Shown here piece by piece: positions 48,038-58,285 of a stretch of 64,000 bases of DNA. Below the pieces are notes generated by a model. The model saw nothing but the letters and a program-made list of their open reading frames with translations. It was not told the origin of the DNA and did not search any database. Source of the DNA: Hydrogenovibrio sp. 3SP14C1 (GTDB taxonomy: Bacteria; Pseudomonadota; Gammaproteobacteria; Thiomicrospirales; Thiomicrospiraceae); NCBI RefSeq assembly GCF_029625905.1, contig NZ_JARTLM010000006.1, positions 108,914 through 172,913 of the forward strand. The letters are read 5' to 3'. Both the position numbers and the translations under genes were made by a program. Every line of letters begins with the position of its first letter. The first letter of the stretch is position 1.

Positions 48038-48934
48038 CTAAAGTGTTTCAATAAAGCGTTGATAAAATGCGGGGTCGGTTGAAGTGGCACCCCGGATGCC
48101 AATAACTTGGCTGGCAAATTGTTGCGCGGCCGCCAGTGTTTTGTCAATCGACCAATTAGACATTAGACCATGAATGTAAACAGCAGTAAAGGCATCGCCT
48201 GCGCCGACCGTGTCTATAAAATTTTCTAAAGTGCTTGGTGTATTTTGATGAAATTGGTTTTCCTGGGTTAGCACAATGGTTCCTTGAGCGCCACGGGTAA
48301 CAATGACTTGCTCTAGATTAAATTCGGCTTGGAAGTTGCGCATGTCGGATTCAACCGTCTTGCTGGAAAATCCGAGTGTCTTAAGTTCATCAATGTTGAG
48401 TTTGACCCAAGTGGCTCGTGCTAACCATTGTTCAGTCTCTTCTTTCTGCCACCAGGGCTCTCGAAGATTTACATCCAAAAACAATGGGGCACCAGAGGTT
48501 TTCGCTAATGCCTCGAATGTTTGACGTGAGGTATTGTTCCTTAATGCTAAGGTGCCATGATAAAGAATATCCGGCGGAGAGGGCAGTCGAATTAGGTGCT
48601 TGTCAATGAAGTCATAAGCGCTGTCAGGCATAATCAAGTAATGCGGTTCATCGTCTTCGACCGTAATGGAAACTTGCCCTGTCGGATGGACTGGATCCAG
48701 TTGAATATTATCTGCCTGAAGCCCCCAATCCAGTGCGCTTTTGATGATTTGTTTGCCCAAATCATCGGTTCCGACTTTTGAGATAAAGGTAGGCGAATCT
48801 CCGAGTGCTTGAAGATGCCAGGCGATATTAAACGGTGCGCCGCCCAATACTTTTTCGCCGGTTGGAAAACAATCGAATAGAACTTCGCCAAAAATGGCAA
48901 TCTTAGAGGGAGTCATCATAAGAAAGAGGGTCAC
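48038..48934 (-). CDS. fruK: PfkB-family fructokinase
   Basis: 298 residues from GTG 48934; ATGs at 48919 and 48916 are alternatives. Ribokinase fold: GEVLFDCFPTGEKVLGGAPFNIAWHL near the N-terminus and the PfkB signature VGAGDAFTAVYIHGL with catalytic Asp near residue 253. It would phosphorylate fructose released by amylosucrase. The gene overlaps the phosphatase gene by up to 32 bases. Confidence 0.88.
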   Translation of the reverse strand: MTLFLMMTPSKIAIFGEVLFDCFPTGEKVLGGAPFNIAWHLQALGDSPTFISKVGTDDLGKQIIKSALDWGLQADNIQLDPVHPTGQVSITVEDDEPHYLIMPDSAYDFIDKHLIRLPSPPDILYHGTLALRNNTSRQTFEALAKTSGAPLFLDVNLREPWWQKEETEQWLARATWVKLNIDELKTLGFSSKTVESDMRNFQAEFNLEQVIVTRGAQGTIVLTQENQFHQNTPSTLENFIDTVGAGDAFTAVYIHGLMSNWSIDKTLAAAQQFASQVIGIRGATSTDPAFYQRFIETL

Positions 48935-49769
48935 CTTTTAATGAATTCCGAAATGCTTTGATGTAATGGCCAACGCCTTGCAAAACCCCTGCTGAGTAGT
49001 TACCACTTTCATTTGTATTATTTTGCGCTAGGTACAAGGCGTCAGTGGTGTGATTGGCTTGTGCCTGTTGCAGGGCTTGTTTTTTAATGTCGTCACCGGC
49101 ATTGGCCACCAACACGGAATGAATTTCACTGGTCAATACCGGCAGGTCATTACCGCTGTCTCCTGCAAAAACGACTTCATCAAGAGAGTAATCCAAAAAG
49201 TGTTGTAAAAACTGTATGGCATGCAGCTTGGTGGCGTTTTTGGGTAAGACATCCAATAGGCCAATATTCTCTGCTTCATCAATGCTCCAAATCAAACTGG
49301 CATCAACATTTTGCGCTTTCAATACCGTGGCGGCATCGCTTAAAAGCTCATCGACATCGGTTGATAAAGGAACATAATAGCTGAGTTTGTGGGTGTTTTG
49401 CTTGCTCGGTTCTTGAAGCGTTAACGCTTTGAATATTTTTAAACTTTCTCGTAAATTATGATGGGTTTTGCCATGCCAATCTTGATTGATTTTCGCCTCC
49501 CACTGTGGCAGTGGCTTCCAGTCTTTTGATTGGGTTTGGTATATTTTCGTTCCCACATCACTGATAACGTAATCAGGGGTAGGGAGTTGATATTCTTCAA
49601 TCGCTTCTTGAACGAGTGCCTGATGACGTCCGGTAACATAAACCAAAGTGACCTCTGGACGATTACAGAAGTCTTTTAAATCTTGCCTAGCGGTTGACTG
49701 TTCTTTTTGGGCACCATTGGGAATAATGGTTCGATCCATGTCAGTACAGAGTAATAATCGGACTGGCAT
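48903..49769 (-). CDS. spp: Sucrose-6-phosphate phosphatase
   Basis: 288 residues, HAD superfamily type IIB. Nucleophile motif CTDMDRTII (Asp near residues 9 and 11), TGRHQAL and the C-terminal FAGDSGNDLPVL. It removes phosphate from sucrose-6-phosphate made by the next gene upstream, whose stop codon overlaps this start. Confidence 0.88.
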   Translation of the reverse strand: MPVRLLLCTDMDRTIIPNGAQKEQSTARQDLKDFCNRPEVTLVYVTGRHQALVQEAIEEYQLPTPDYVISDVGTKIYQTQSKDWKPLPQWEAKINQDWHGKTHHNLRESLKIFKALTLQEPSKQNTHKLSYYVPLSTDVDELLSDAATVLKAQNVDASLIWSIDEAENIGLLDVLPKNATKLHAIQFLQHFLDYSLDEVVFAGDSGNDLPVLTSEIHSVLVANAGDDIKKQALQQAQANHTTDALYLAQNNTNESGNYSAGVLQGVGHYIKAFRNSLKGDPLSYDDSL

Positions 49770-51943
49770 TAATGGGCTTCCTTTGAAAGGTCTTCTGGTG
49801 GGGTGCAGCTATCAAAGAAATCATAATATTCCAACGCCTCCAAAATACCTTCTTCAAACGGTTTTTTGGCAAAGTAAATACGGTCAATATCATTGAGTTG
49901 TGATAGTTCTTCTTTATTACGGTTGGCGACAACCGCCGCTAAAGGGTTACCACGCATCATGTCTTCATCTGAACCGGATCCGCCCGCTACAAAAATACGT
50001 TCCAGAGGAATTTGCCAGCGGTTGGCGACATAACGCAATGCCATTCCCTTAGATGCACGTATCGGTAAAATATCCAGATACTTTCCAAAAGAGAGTTGTA
50101 CCGTGACTGATTGCTCTTCCCAGTGAAGTAGCTGTTTGATTTCTTCAACATCGGCCATCTCGGTATCGATGGTATAACTGATCTTGAAACGGTTCTGTTC
50201 AGTTTTGGGTTGTTTCTTTAAACCGGGATATTTATCGAGCAAGCTGCGAATCTTATGCGGCATCCAGTGGTAATCAATGTGCTTTTCCCAAGCATTATCA
50301 TTTGTCAGTTTTGGGGCATAACTGATCTCGGTTCCGCCACTACTGATTAAAATATCAGGCTCTGGGATATGATAATGCTTTAGAAGCCTCAAGGCCGAAT
50401 CTAATCGTCGTCCGGTTGCGATAATAAAGAGGGTGCTTTTTCGGTGTTCCCGTAACAACTGAACGAGATCTCGCAAAGAATCGGAATCCCCAATTAAGTT
50501 TTGATCCAAGCTACTGACAAATGCACGGTCTCGATACAGTTCAGAACGTCGTTCGGTAATTTTGCGTTCTAAACGTTCATTTTCTTTCACAATTGGACAA
50601 AGCAGGTCGATATAGCTATCGGCGTGCGCTTCCCAAGCGTAATGGGTAAAGACACCTTTTAACCCCTGGTCAATATAGGTCTGTTTTAAAGATTGATTTC
50701 CGAGCAGTTTCAACAGGGCATCGCTAATGGTTTGCGGTTCTAACGGGTCAATTAAAATACCGTTTTTACAATTCCCGATGATGTCTCTTGGGCCGCCATC
50801 TTCGGTGGCGACAATCGGCAGTCCAGAAGCGGCTGCTTCGATTAAGGTCAACCCGAAAGGTTCGGTTAGCGCCGGGTTTACAAATACGCCGCCGGATGCT
50901 GCAGCAATACGGTAAATATAAGGAACTTGACCTCGTTGGTGATGCTTGGGCAGGGTAACTTTGCCATATAAATCATAGCGATCAACCGCGACCAGCAATT
51001 CGTGAAAGACAAGGCGCGCACCATCTTCCAAATCGTCAATGTCATCACGATTACCTGCAATAATGACGAGATTGGCCAGTGCTTGCAACGGTTTGGACTG
51101 TCCATAAGCTTCAATCAGTGCGGCAATGTTTTTTCGTGCATCTGGACGAGACAGAGCAAGGATAATCGGCTTATCCGGTGTTTTTAAATGCTGCGTCATA
51201 TCAAAATATAAATCAGATGTAAGTTCATCGCCTTTGGGCGGCATAAAATGATTTAAATTGGTGCCAGGAGGCAAGACCCTCATTTGCTCCGGTTGATAAA
51301 AATCATACAACTCGTACTGTTCTTCAATTTCTTGGTGGGTGCTGGTAATCACCCTTTCAGCGGAAGCCAGTGTTTCTTCTTCCGCATCAATTCGGCGCGC
51401 CATGTTATAGACGGATTCGATTTCATCTGCACTCAGACCATTGGCCAGCAGTCGAGCGCGTTTCACACGGCCTAAGGAGTGCCCAGTATGAATCAGCGGA
51501 ATGGCAAGCTGATTGGCCAAGTGATAGCCCACGTAACCTGCATCGGCATAATGACTGTGGATAATGTCGGGCATTTTTTTCTGTAAGCGCAGGTGGTCCA
51601 TCATATTGTCGGTATAGGTATCGAGATAATCCCATAGACGTTCTTTGGCAATATATTGGTCCGGCCCGGCGGCGATGCGGACAATGTTGAGTTTGTCGCT
51701 GATGGATTCAACGGGTTGGGCGTAATCTTCGGAAACGGCCGAGTCGATGACTCGGCGCGTAAATAAATCGACTTTAGCCACTCCAGGATGGTTTGCTAAT
51801 GCCTGTGCCAACTCAAGGACATACAGCGTTTGTCCTCCTGTATCGGCATCTCGTCCTAATTCCAGATTATGCCCGCGGATTAATCCGTGAACACTGATTA
51901 AAGCAATGTATAACTGACCCGTCTGTTCGTTCTGTTCGCTCAT
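49769..51943 (-). CDS. sps: Sucrose-phosphate synthase (two-domain)
   Basis: 724 residues. Residues 1-470 are a GT-B glycosyltransferase: ISVHGLIRGHNLELGRDADTGGQ-type start (key residues HG, RDADTGGQ), RPDARKN and the family ending FVNPALTEPFGLTLIEAAASGLP with the ExxxxxxxE motif. Residues 490-724 are a phosphatase-like HAD domain in which the nucleophile motif is SLDQNLIG, lacking the second Asp and Thr of DxDxT, so it is probably structural. It joins UDP- or ADP-glucose and fructose-6-phosphate. Confidence 0.9.
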   Translation of the reverse strand: MSEQNEQTGQLYIALISVHGLIRGHNLELGRDADTGGQTLYVLELAQALANHPGVAKVDLFTRRVIDSAVSEDYAQPVESISDKLNIVRIAAGPDQYIAKERLWDYLDTYTDNMMDHLRLQKKMPDIIHSHYADAGYVGYHLANQLAIPLIHTGHSLGRVKRARLLANGLSADEIESVYNMARRIDAEEETLASAERVITSTHQEIEEQYELYDFYQPEQMRVLPPGTNLNHFMPPKGDELTSDLYFDMTQHLKTPDKPIILALSRPDARKNIAALIEAYGQSKPLQALANLVIIAGNRDDIDDLEDGARLVFHELLVAVDRYDLYGKVTLPKHHQRGQVPYIYRIAAASGGVFVNPALTEPFGLTLIEAAASGLPIVATEDGGPRDIIGNCKNGILIDPLEPQTISDALLKLLGNQSLKQTYIDQGLKGVFTHYAWEAHADSYIDLLCPIVKENERLERKITERRSELYRDRAFVSSLDQNLIGDSDSLRDLVQLLREHRKSTLFIIATGRRLDSALRLLKHYHIPEPDILISSGGTEISYAPKLTNDNAWEKHIDYHWMPHKIRSLLDKYPGLKKQPKTEQNRFKISYTIDTEMADVEEIKQLLHWEEQSVTVQLSFGKYLDILPIRASKGMALRYVANRWQIPLERIFVAGGSGSDEDMMRGNPLAAVVANRNKEELSQLNDIDRIYFAKKPFEEGILEALEYYDFFDSCTPPEDLSKEAH

Positions 51944-52130
51944 AGTTTAGTATTTCACTTATCTTGGTCGTTGAACGTTATGTGTCGTGATTATCACTCC
52001 AAGTAGAGTGATGCGAAAGAAATGTGTTGCTAACGGAAGAAGTTATTTTCCGATTTTATACGTATGATTTTTTTAAAAGAAGTTAGTTTGATTGTACAAA
52101 AAGTGGTAAATAAAACAAGGTTAAATAATA

Positions 52131-52157
52131 AAAAATGACCAGGCCGGGCCATTTTTT
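52131..52157. terminator. CCAGGCCGGG-core terminator after allophanate hydrolase
   Basis: AAAAATGACCAGGCCGGGCC then ATTTTTT; one mismatch to the common palindrome. It ends the minus nitrogen arm and separates it from sps, whose promoter must lie in 51944-52130. Confidence 0.8.
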
Positions 52158-52171
52158 ATGAATTAATTCAG

Positions 52172-53971
52172 TTAGCTATTTGCGTGGTTTTTTTGCTGTA
52201 TCCAGTTTCGCCAACCGCCTGTGTGAGTGATTTCAGTGGCGCCTTCTAGGCCATAAGGTTCGCAAATAAATCCAACCACTTGATCGCCTTCCATAAGCTC
52301 AACTTTTCCTAATCCCAGAGGAGAAGGGATTAAGGCAAGAAAAGACCCTAAATGATGTTTAGGCATGGCCCAAACTTCGACTTCAATTGAGCTGCCGTTG
52401 GAATCATCTTTGATTAAACCGGGTTTTAGAATAGGGCCGCCTGCCAGCTCAAAAAAACGATATTTAGGCGCGGTCTGAGTGGTTTTCAATAACCGAGCGC
52501 CGCGTTCAATTAATTGAGTATTCAACGGAAAGCCGGTGAGGTGAGCGCCGACCACCGCTAATGGAATCGTGTCGGTTGCTTGAAAAAGGCTTGGGTTTGG
52601 AATGGGAAGCGGTGTTTTATGAGCGCCGGCTACATCAATAAAGTTTCCATGGAGTTCGTCAGTCAATTGTAGCAGTTTGCGATCACTTCCGGCGGGCGCA
52701 AACAAAGTGATGCCGGTCGGTATTTGATCGGCTCTGAAGCCGGTTGGCATGGCCACCGCGGCATAGTCCAGCAAATTCATAAAATTGGTGTAGGTGCCCA
52801 ATACCGAGTTTAACCCGACTGGATCGGATTCGACTTCTTCAATACTGAAAACAGAGGGGGTGGTAGGGGTGAGCAAACAGTCCACGGTTTCCCATATGGC
52901 TTGGGTGTCATTTTGTGCTTTTTGCAAAGCATAGCTGCCTTTGTAGGCATCCGCAGCCGAGAGATTTCTGGCACCGGCAATGATTTTGCCTACCGTTGGG
53001 TCCAAAGCGGATTCGTTCGCGTCAAAGAAGGTTTCAATGGCAGCATAGCGTTCCGCCACCCAAGCACCGCCATACAGTAATTTTGCGGTTTCCAGCCAAG
53101 GTTGAAAATCGATTTCTTTGATTTCGAATCCGAGTGTTTTGAGCTTTTGGATGGTTTCAATAAAATTGGCTTCAGCCTTTGCATCATCATTGAAAATTAA
53201 GCTGTTTTTGTCAGGGATTCCGATTACCGGTTTTTGAGGCCAAGCCGGTAGGGTTAAAGCGGTTTCTTGTCGGCTGAAATCATCGGTTGAATCCGGTTGT
53301 GCTGCCACATCGAAAACCGCATAAGCGTCTTGGGCGTTTAAAGCAAAAATGCTCACTACGTCTTGCGAGCGTACTGCAGGCACTACGCCTGACGTACTTA
53401 GGAGGCCTTTTGAAGGTTTTAATCCGACTAAATTATTAAACGCGGCTGGCACACGGCCTGATCCGGCGGTATCAGTACCGAGTGAAAAGCTGCATAACCC
53501 TAAAGAGAGTGCCACAGCCGAACCTGAACTTGAGCCGCCAGAAATCATGTCAAAATCGAACGCGTTATGGCAAACCCCATAAGGCGAGCGTGTGCCAACC
53601 AGGCCGGTCGCAAATTGATCCATGTTGGTTTTGGCGAGAGGAATCGCGCCAGCATCCATTAAAAGTTGCACCACAGTGGCTGATTGCTTAGGCGTATAAG
53701 CGAACTCTTTACAGGCGGCCGTGGTAGGTATGCCTTCCAGGTCAATATTGTCCTTAATAACAAATGGAATCCCCCAAAGTGGCAGGCTGTTCGCATCAGT
53801 TGATTCCAGTCTGGCCAAATAATATTCCAGTTCTTGTTCGCTTAACAGATGGGTAAACAGGTTGTAAGCATCATATTCGAGTGCTTGTTGTCTTAAGGTC
53901 ACCACCAGTTGACGAGGGTTTAATTCGCCTGACTCATAGCTTGTTTGTAATTGAGCGATGCGGCAGTCCAT
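52172..53971 (-). CDS. atzF: Allophanate hydrolase
   Basis: 599 residues. Amidase-signature domain (about 1-440) with catalytic Lys in IPFVIKDNIDLEG, cis-Ser/Ser in ISGGSSSGSAVAL and GTDTAGSGRVPAA; then the C-terminal decarboxylating domain of allophanate hydrolases (about 465-599). It converts allophanate to ammonia and CO2. Its start overlaps the carboxylase stop at 53971, so the two are coupled as in urea amidolyase operons. Confidence 0.94.
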   Translation of the reverse strand: MDCRIAQLQTSYESGELNPRQLVVTLRQQALEYDAYNLFTHLLSEQELEYYLARLESTDANSLPLWGIPFVIKDNIDLEGIPTTAACKEFAYTPKQSATVVQLLMDAGAIPLAKTNMDQFATGLVGTRSPYGVCHNAFDFDMISGGSSSGSAVALSLGLCSFSLGTDTAGSGRVPAAFNNLVGLKPSKGLLSTSGVVPAVRSQDVVSIFALNAQDAYAVFDVAAQPDSTDDFSRQETALTLPAWPQKPVIGIPDKNSLIFNDDAKAEANFIETIQKLKTLGFEIKEIDFQPWLETAKLLYGGAWVAERYAAIETFFDANESALDPTVGKIIAGARNLSAADAYKGSYALQKAQNDTQAIWETVDCLLTPTTPSVFSIEEVESDPVGLNSVLGTYTNFMNLLDYAAVAMPTGFRADQIPTGITLFAPAGSDRKLLQLTDELHGNFIDVAGAHKTPLPIPNPSLFQATDTIPLAVVGAHLTGFPLNTQLIERGARLLKTTQTAPKYRFFELAGGPILKPGLIKDDSNGSSIEVEVWAMPKHHLGSFLALIPSPLGLGKVELMEGDQVVGFICEPYGLEGATEITHTGGWRNWIQQKNHANS

Positions 53972-56900
53972 TAGTCTGTGACCTCCATCACCATTAAAGC
54001 CTGACCGTTTTGAATAAGGTCGCCTTCATTAATTAAGATTTCAGTGATCACGCCATCGGTTTCTGCTTCCACTGGAATTTCGATTTTCATGGTTTCCAAA
54101 ATGGCAATTACATCGCCTTCTTCCACTTTGTCGCCCGGCTTAACCGTGATTTTCCAAGCACTTCCGGTAATAGGAGACAGTGCCGCTTCAAAGCCTTCCG
54201 GGATTTCGGCCATCGGCTCATTCGCAATTTCTTCCTGGTCTGAAGAAACATCGTAATTGGCTTGCCCATTTTCTTCCCAACGTTGACGTTCGGCTTCAAA
54301 AGCCGCTTGCTGTTTGGTTCTGAAAGCGTCGATGCTGTCGGATTCTTCCGCCAAAAAGGCTTGGTATTCTTTTAATGATAAGGTCGTTTCTTCAATCGAA
54401 ATATCATAGCGTCCCAGCGGGAAGTCTTGTCTGGCTTGCGCTAGCTCTTCTTCGCTGACTGGGTAGAACTGGATTTGGTCAAAGAAATCGAGCAACCACG
54501 GTTTACCGGGTGGGAAAAATTTTGTATTACGATAAGCATTCCACATTTGAATAGTTCGACCCACAAATTGGTAGCCGCCCGGGCCTTCCATACCATAGAC
54601 GCACATGTAAGCACCGCCGATACCGACAGCATTTTCCGGTGTCCAGGTACGAGCCGGATTGTATTTGGTGGTGACCAAGCGGTGACGAGGGTCTAGCGGT
54701 GTCGAAACAGGGGCGCCCAGATAGACATCTCCTAACCCCATGACCAAGTATTTGGCTTCGAATACGATGCGTTTCACGTCTTCAATGGAATCCAAGCCAT
54801 TGATGCGACGAATGAACTCAATGTTGCTCGGGCACCAAGGCGCATCCGGGCGAACTGAGTTCATGTATTTTTCAATCGCCAGTTTGGTACTCGGATCATC
54901 CCATGATAACGGCAGCTTCACGATGCGGCTTTTCACGGTTAAATCTTGCGCGGAAGAAATCTCTTCTTCTAAAGCAATCAGTTTTGCAATGATGTCTTTT
55001 TGAGAAATCTTGCGAGGGTCATAATGCACCTGCAAAGATCGAATGCCAGGGGTTAAATCGTTTAAAAAGGGCCAGGCCTGGTCATTTCTCAGTTGTTTCA
55101 GTTTGTCCGCCAGAACCTGAATTCGGAATCGTAAAGCCAGATCCAATTCCATTGCACCATATTCAATCAAGACATGGCTGTCTCCAGAGCGGCGGTATTT
55201 GACACCGAATTCATGTTCTTGGTCAGAAAGTTCAAATGCGAGGCACGATTGTTCGGTCGGTTCATTTAAGAACGTCAGAGCAGGTAAGGTTTTCGGCGTT
55301 AAACTTTGTAAAGCGGCTTCTTGTGCTTTTAAAGCGGCTTCGGCCGTTTCCGTTGAAACCGGCTTGAAGCGGATTTTATCGCCTGGTCGCAATTGCCCCA
55401 TTTTCCATTGTTCCGCTTCGATGATCGTGGCAGGGCAAACAAACCCGCCTAAGCTTGGGCCGTCTTGCGCTAGGATAACCGGCATATCACCGGTGAAGTC
55501 AATCGCGCCAATGGCATAGGCGTTGTCGTGAATATTGGAAGGATGCAGTCCGGCTTCGCCGCCATCGGTTCGAGCCCAGTTCGGTTTGGGGCCATTTAAT
55601 CGAATCCCGGTACGGCTGGAGTTGTAATGCACTTCCCAGTCGGTGGCAAAGAAGGTGTCAATATCTTCCTCTGTAAAGAAATCCGGACACCCTTGTGGAC
55701 CATAAATCACCGCAATTTCAGCATAATTGGTCAACTCAGGTATCAGTTCCGATGGTAGGTGGTTTATTTGTGTGTCGTCAACCGAGGTCGATAAATGCAA
55801 TACGTCGCCGGCACGCAATAGACGACCGGCATGACCCCCAAACCCACCCAATGAGAAGGTGGTTTTACTGCCCATGTAATCCGGCACATCAAACCCGCCT
55901 TTGACGGCTAAATACGCTCTCTGCCCTAAAGACTTGATGACTTTTGATTTCAGCAGTTGTCCTGCTTTCACCGACACCGCTTCATTTTGCGGAATCGGTT
56001 GCTTGTCGAGAGTGGGGTTAATGTCCGCCCCAGTAATGCAAATCACCGTATCACGATCAAATTTCAAGCTGACACCGGAAACCGTCATCTCAATGGTGGC
56101 CGCATTTTCATCATTGTTCAAGCACCGGTTAGCCAAACGATGAGAGAGTGCATCCATTGGACCTGATGGCGGTACGCCGATGTCCCAATAGCCTAAACGC
56201 CCAGGGTAACTGACCAGCATGGAATGTGTACCCGGGTTGGTGATTTCCACCGTATTCGGTTGATGACTAAAGCCATTTAAAAACTGAGTATATAAGTTTT
56301 CGGCTTTGATAAAGGCCGGCGCATGACTGAGTGCCGCCAGATAAATAATATTGGTTTCAAATCCGTCGATACGAGTTTCGTCTAACGCGGTTTGTAGTTT
56401 ATGGACGGCCGTTTCTCGATCATCGCTTTTGACGATGATTTTTGCCAGCATAGGATCATAATAAGAACTCACGTCTTGTCCACTGGTGCACCAAGTGTCG
56501 ACACGACAATCGGTTGGCATTTTCCAGCCAGTCAGTTTCCCAGAACTAGGTTGGAAGTTTTTGAAGGGGTCTTCGGCATAAACACGCACTTCAATGGCGT
56601 GACCTCGCGCAGGCTTGACCGCTTCCGGAAAGGTTTGATTGTAAGCAACTTGAATCATCCATTGAACCAAATCCACATCACGCACCGCTTCGGTAATCCC
56701 GTGTTCTACCTGTAAACGTGTATTCACCTCAAGGAAGTAATATTGATTGGTGTCGGCATCATAGACATATTCCACCGTGCCGGCAGATTGGTAATTCACC
56801 AATTCACCGAGTCGAACGGCATGAGCTTCCATTTCGGCAACTTGTGTTCGGCTGATGCCGACGGCGGGTGTTTCTTCCACCACTTTTTGGTTACGGCGCT

Positions 56901-57591
56901 GTAATGAGCAATCACGTTCCCCAAAAGAAACCACTTTTCCAAGCCCGTCACCAAAGATTTGAATTTCAATATGGCGAGCATTGACCACGAATTTTTCTAG
57001 AAAAATACCACTTTGACCAAAGGAGTTTTGACTGAGACGAGCGACTTGATCGAATGCTTCCGAGAGGTCCTCCGGCGAATCACAGCGCTGCATACCGATA
57101 CCACCACCACCCGCGGTGCTTTTTAACATCACCGGGAAGCCGATGCGGTCCGCTTCTTGTTGTGCTTCTTCAAGTGAGGAGAGTAAGTCTGAACCAGGTA
57201 GTAAAGGCACATTGGCTTTAATGGCCAGCTCACGAGCAGTGTGTTTGAGTCCAAAATCCCGAATATGATCAGGGGCAGGTCCAATGAACTTAATGCCCAT
57301 GCTTTCACAGGTTTCGGCAAAGCCATCGTTTTCACTTAAAAATCCGTATCCCGGGTGGATAGCTTCCACACCTAACTCTTGTGCTTTTTCTAGGATAAGG
57401 GGCACGTTTAAATAAGTTTCGGTTGCCACATTTCCCTTCAAAAAAATGACTTCATTAGCTTGCTGCACGTGGAGTGATGCACGGTCTGCATCGGACGCCA
57501 GCACCACGGACTGAATGTTCATTTGTTTCAAGGTACGGATGATTCGGGTTGCGATGGCTCCGCGGTTAGCAATGAGAATTTTTTTAAACAT
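53971..57591 (-). CDS. Urea/guanidine carboxylase (biotin-dependent)
   Basis: 1206 residues. Biotin carboxylase domain (about 1-450: FLSENDGFAE, KSTAGGGGIGMQRC, FLEVNTRLQVEHGITE), then KipA/AHS2-like and KipI/AHS1-like carboxyltransferase domains (about 470-1085; NGPKPNWARTDGGEAGLHPSN, GGAYMCVYGMEGPGGYQFVGRT), and a biotinyl domain with Lys1169 in ETMKIEIPV. With two urea-carboxylase-associated proteins and allophanate hydrolase in one operon, guanidine rather than urea is the likelier natural substrate, because those proteins are known as carboxyguanidine deiminase. Residue-level discrimination was not possible here. Confidence 0.92.
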   Translation of the reverse strand: MFKKILIANRGAIATRIIRTLKQMNIQSVVLASDADRASLHVQQANEVIFLKGNVATETYLNVPLILEKAQELGVEAIHPGYGFLSENDGFAETCESMGIKFIGPAPDHIRDFGLKHTARELAIKANVPLLPGSDLLSSLEEAQQEADRIGFPVMLKSTAGGGGIGMQRCDSPEDLSEAFDQVARLSQNSFGQSGIFLEKFVVNARHIEIQIFGDGLGKVVSFGERDCSLQRRNQKVVEETPAVGISRTQVAEMEAHAVRLGELVNYQSAGTVEYVYDADTNQYYFLEVNTRLQVEHGITEAVRDVDLVQWMIQVAYNQTFPEAVKPARGHAIEVRVYAEDPFKNFQPSSGKLTGWKMPTDCRVDTWCTSGQDVSSYYDPMLAKIIVKSDDRETAVHKLQTALDETRIDGFETNIIYLAALSHAPAFIKAENLYTQFLNGFSHQPNTVEITNPGTHSMLVSYPGRLGYWDIGVPPSGPMDALSHRLANRCLNNDENAATIEMTVSGVSLKFDRDTVICITGADINPTLDKQPIPQNEAVSVKAGQLLKSKVIKSLGQRAYLAVKGGFDVPDYMGSKTTFSLGGFGGHAGRLLRAGDVLHLSTSVDDTQINHLPSELIPELTNYAEIAVIYGPQGCPDFFTEEDIDTFFATDWEVHYNSSRTGIRLNGPKPNWARTDGGEAGLHPSNIHDNAYAIGAIDFTGDMPVILAQDGPSLGGFVCPATIIEAEQWKMGQLRPGDKIRFKPVSTETAEAALKAQEAALQSLTPKTLPALTFLNEPTEQSCLAFELSDQEHEFGVKYRRSGDSHVLIEYGAMELDLALRFRIQVLADKLKQLRNDQAWPFLNDLTPGIRSLQVHYDPRKISQKDIIAKLIALEEEISSAQDLTVKSRIVKLPLSWDDPSTKLAIEKYMNSVRPDAPWCPSNIEFIRRINGLDSIEDVKRIVFEAKYLVMGLGDVYLGAPVSTPLDPRHRLVTTKYNPARTWTPENAVGIGGAYMCVYGMEGPGGYQFVGRTIQMWNAYRNTKFFPPGKPWLLDFFDQIQFYPVSEEELAQARQDFPLGRYDISIEETTLSLKEYQAFLAEESDSIDAFRTKQQAAFEAERQRWEENGQANYDVSSDQEEIANEPMAEIPEGFEAALSPITGSAWKITVKPGDKVEEGDVIAILETMKIEIPVEAETDGVITEILINEGDLIQNGQALMVMEVTD
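55072..55081. repeat. CCAGGCCTGG palindrome in the carboxylase gene
   Basis: Exact copy; encodes Q-A-W of DQAWPFLND on the minus strand. Confidence 0.9.
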
Positions 57592-57640
57592 GTCTATTCC
57601 TTTTCAGCTCGTTCTGAATGGTTCAATTTCGTTTTGCTGT

Positions 57641-58285
57641 CTATTTCCAGATAATCATTTCGACAGGCGTCGGGTTGTATCCGTTACAAGGGTTATTCAG
57701 TTGTGGGCAATTGGAAACTAAAATTAAAGTGTCCATGTGCGCTTCCATTTCCACATAGCGCCCAGGCGCTGATATGCCGTCATCAAAATCTAAATGACCG
57801 TCTGGCGAAACCGGCACATTCATGAAGAAATTGATATTGCTGGATAAATCGCCTTTGGTCATTGGCTTGTTGGCATTGCAGTCACATTGTCCGAGAGCGG
57901 TTAAGAAGGAATCACGACAAGAGTGCATGTGTCGTTTTTCGATGGCATAACGCACGGTGTTACTTTCGGCAGAGCAAGCGCCGCCAATGGTGTCGTGTCG
58001 GCCACAGGTGTCATCCACAATTGTCAGCATCGGGTTCAGTAAATTCGATTGAAGCACCGACCCTTTGGTTAAATAAATATTGCCTTGTTCCCGAATTGTA
58101 TCCGTCGCGGAATAACGCTCTGAATGGTCGTGAGCATTGTAAAACAGGGTATCTACCGCTTGGTTTCCTTCAAGGTCGACGATGCGAAAGCGTTGTCCGG
58201 CTTTGACTTCATGCATCCAAGGATCGCCGGCTTCGACAACTTCACGGTAAACAATTCGGCTGGCATCAACATTAGCATTCGTCAT
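57641..58285 (-). CDS. cgdB: Urea-carboxylase-associated protein (carboxyguanidine deiminase subunit), second copy
   Basis: About 214 residues from ATG 58285, which has GGAGAA upstream; longer frames start at 58300 or 58360. Family segments: [53 protein letters not shown] and [10 protein letters not shown]. Conserved Cys and His in DTCGRHDT are the likely metal/catalytic site. The known enzyme is a heterodimer of two such homologues removing ammonia from carboxyguanidine to give allophanate. Overlaps the first copy by 14 bases; which is A and which B is assumed from order. Confidence 0.85.
   Translation of the reverse strand: MTNANVDASRIVYREVVEAGDPWMHEVKAGQRFRIVDLEGNQAVDTLFYNAHDHSERYSATDTIREQGNIYLTKGSVLQSNLLNPMLTIVDDTCGRHDTIGGACSAESNTVRYAIEKRHMHSCRDSFLTALGQCDCNANKPMTKGDLSSNINFFMNVPVSPDGHLDFDDGISAPGRYVEMEAHMDTLILVSNCPQLNNPCNGYNPTPVEMIIWK

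Noticed and set aside
53597-53610. Extra palindrome copy CCAGGCCGGT in allophanate hydrolase
   Set aside because: Only 8 of 10 positions match, which can occur by chance in Gly/Ala-rich codons.
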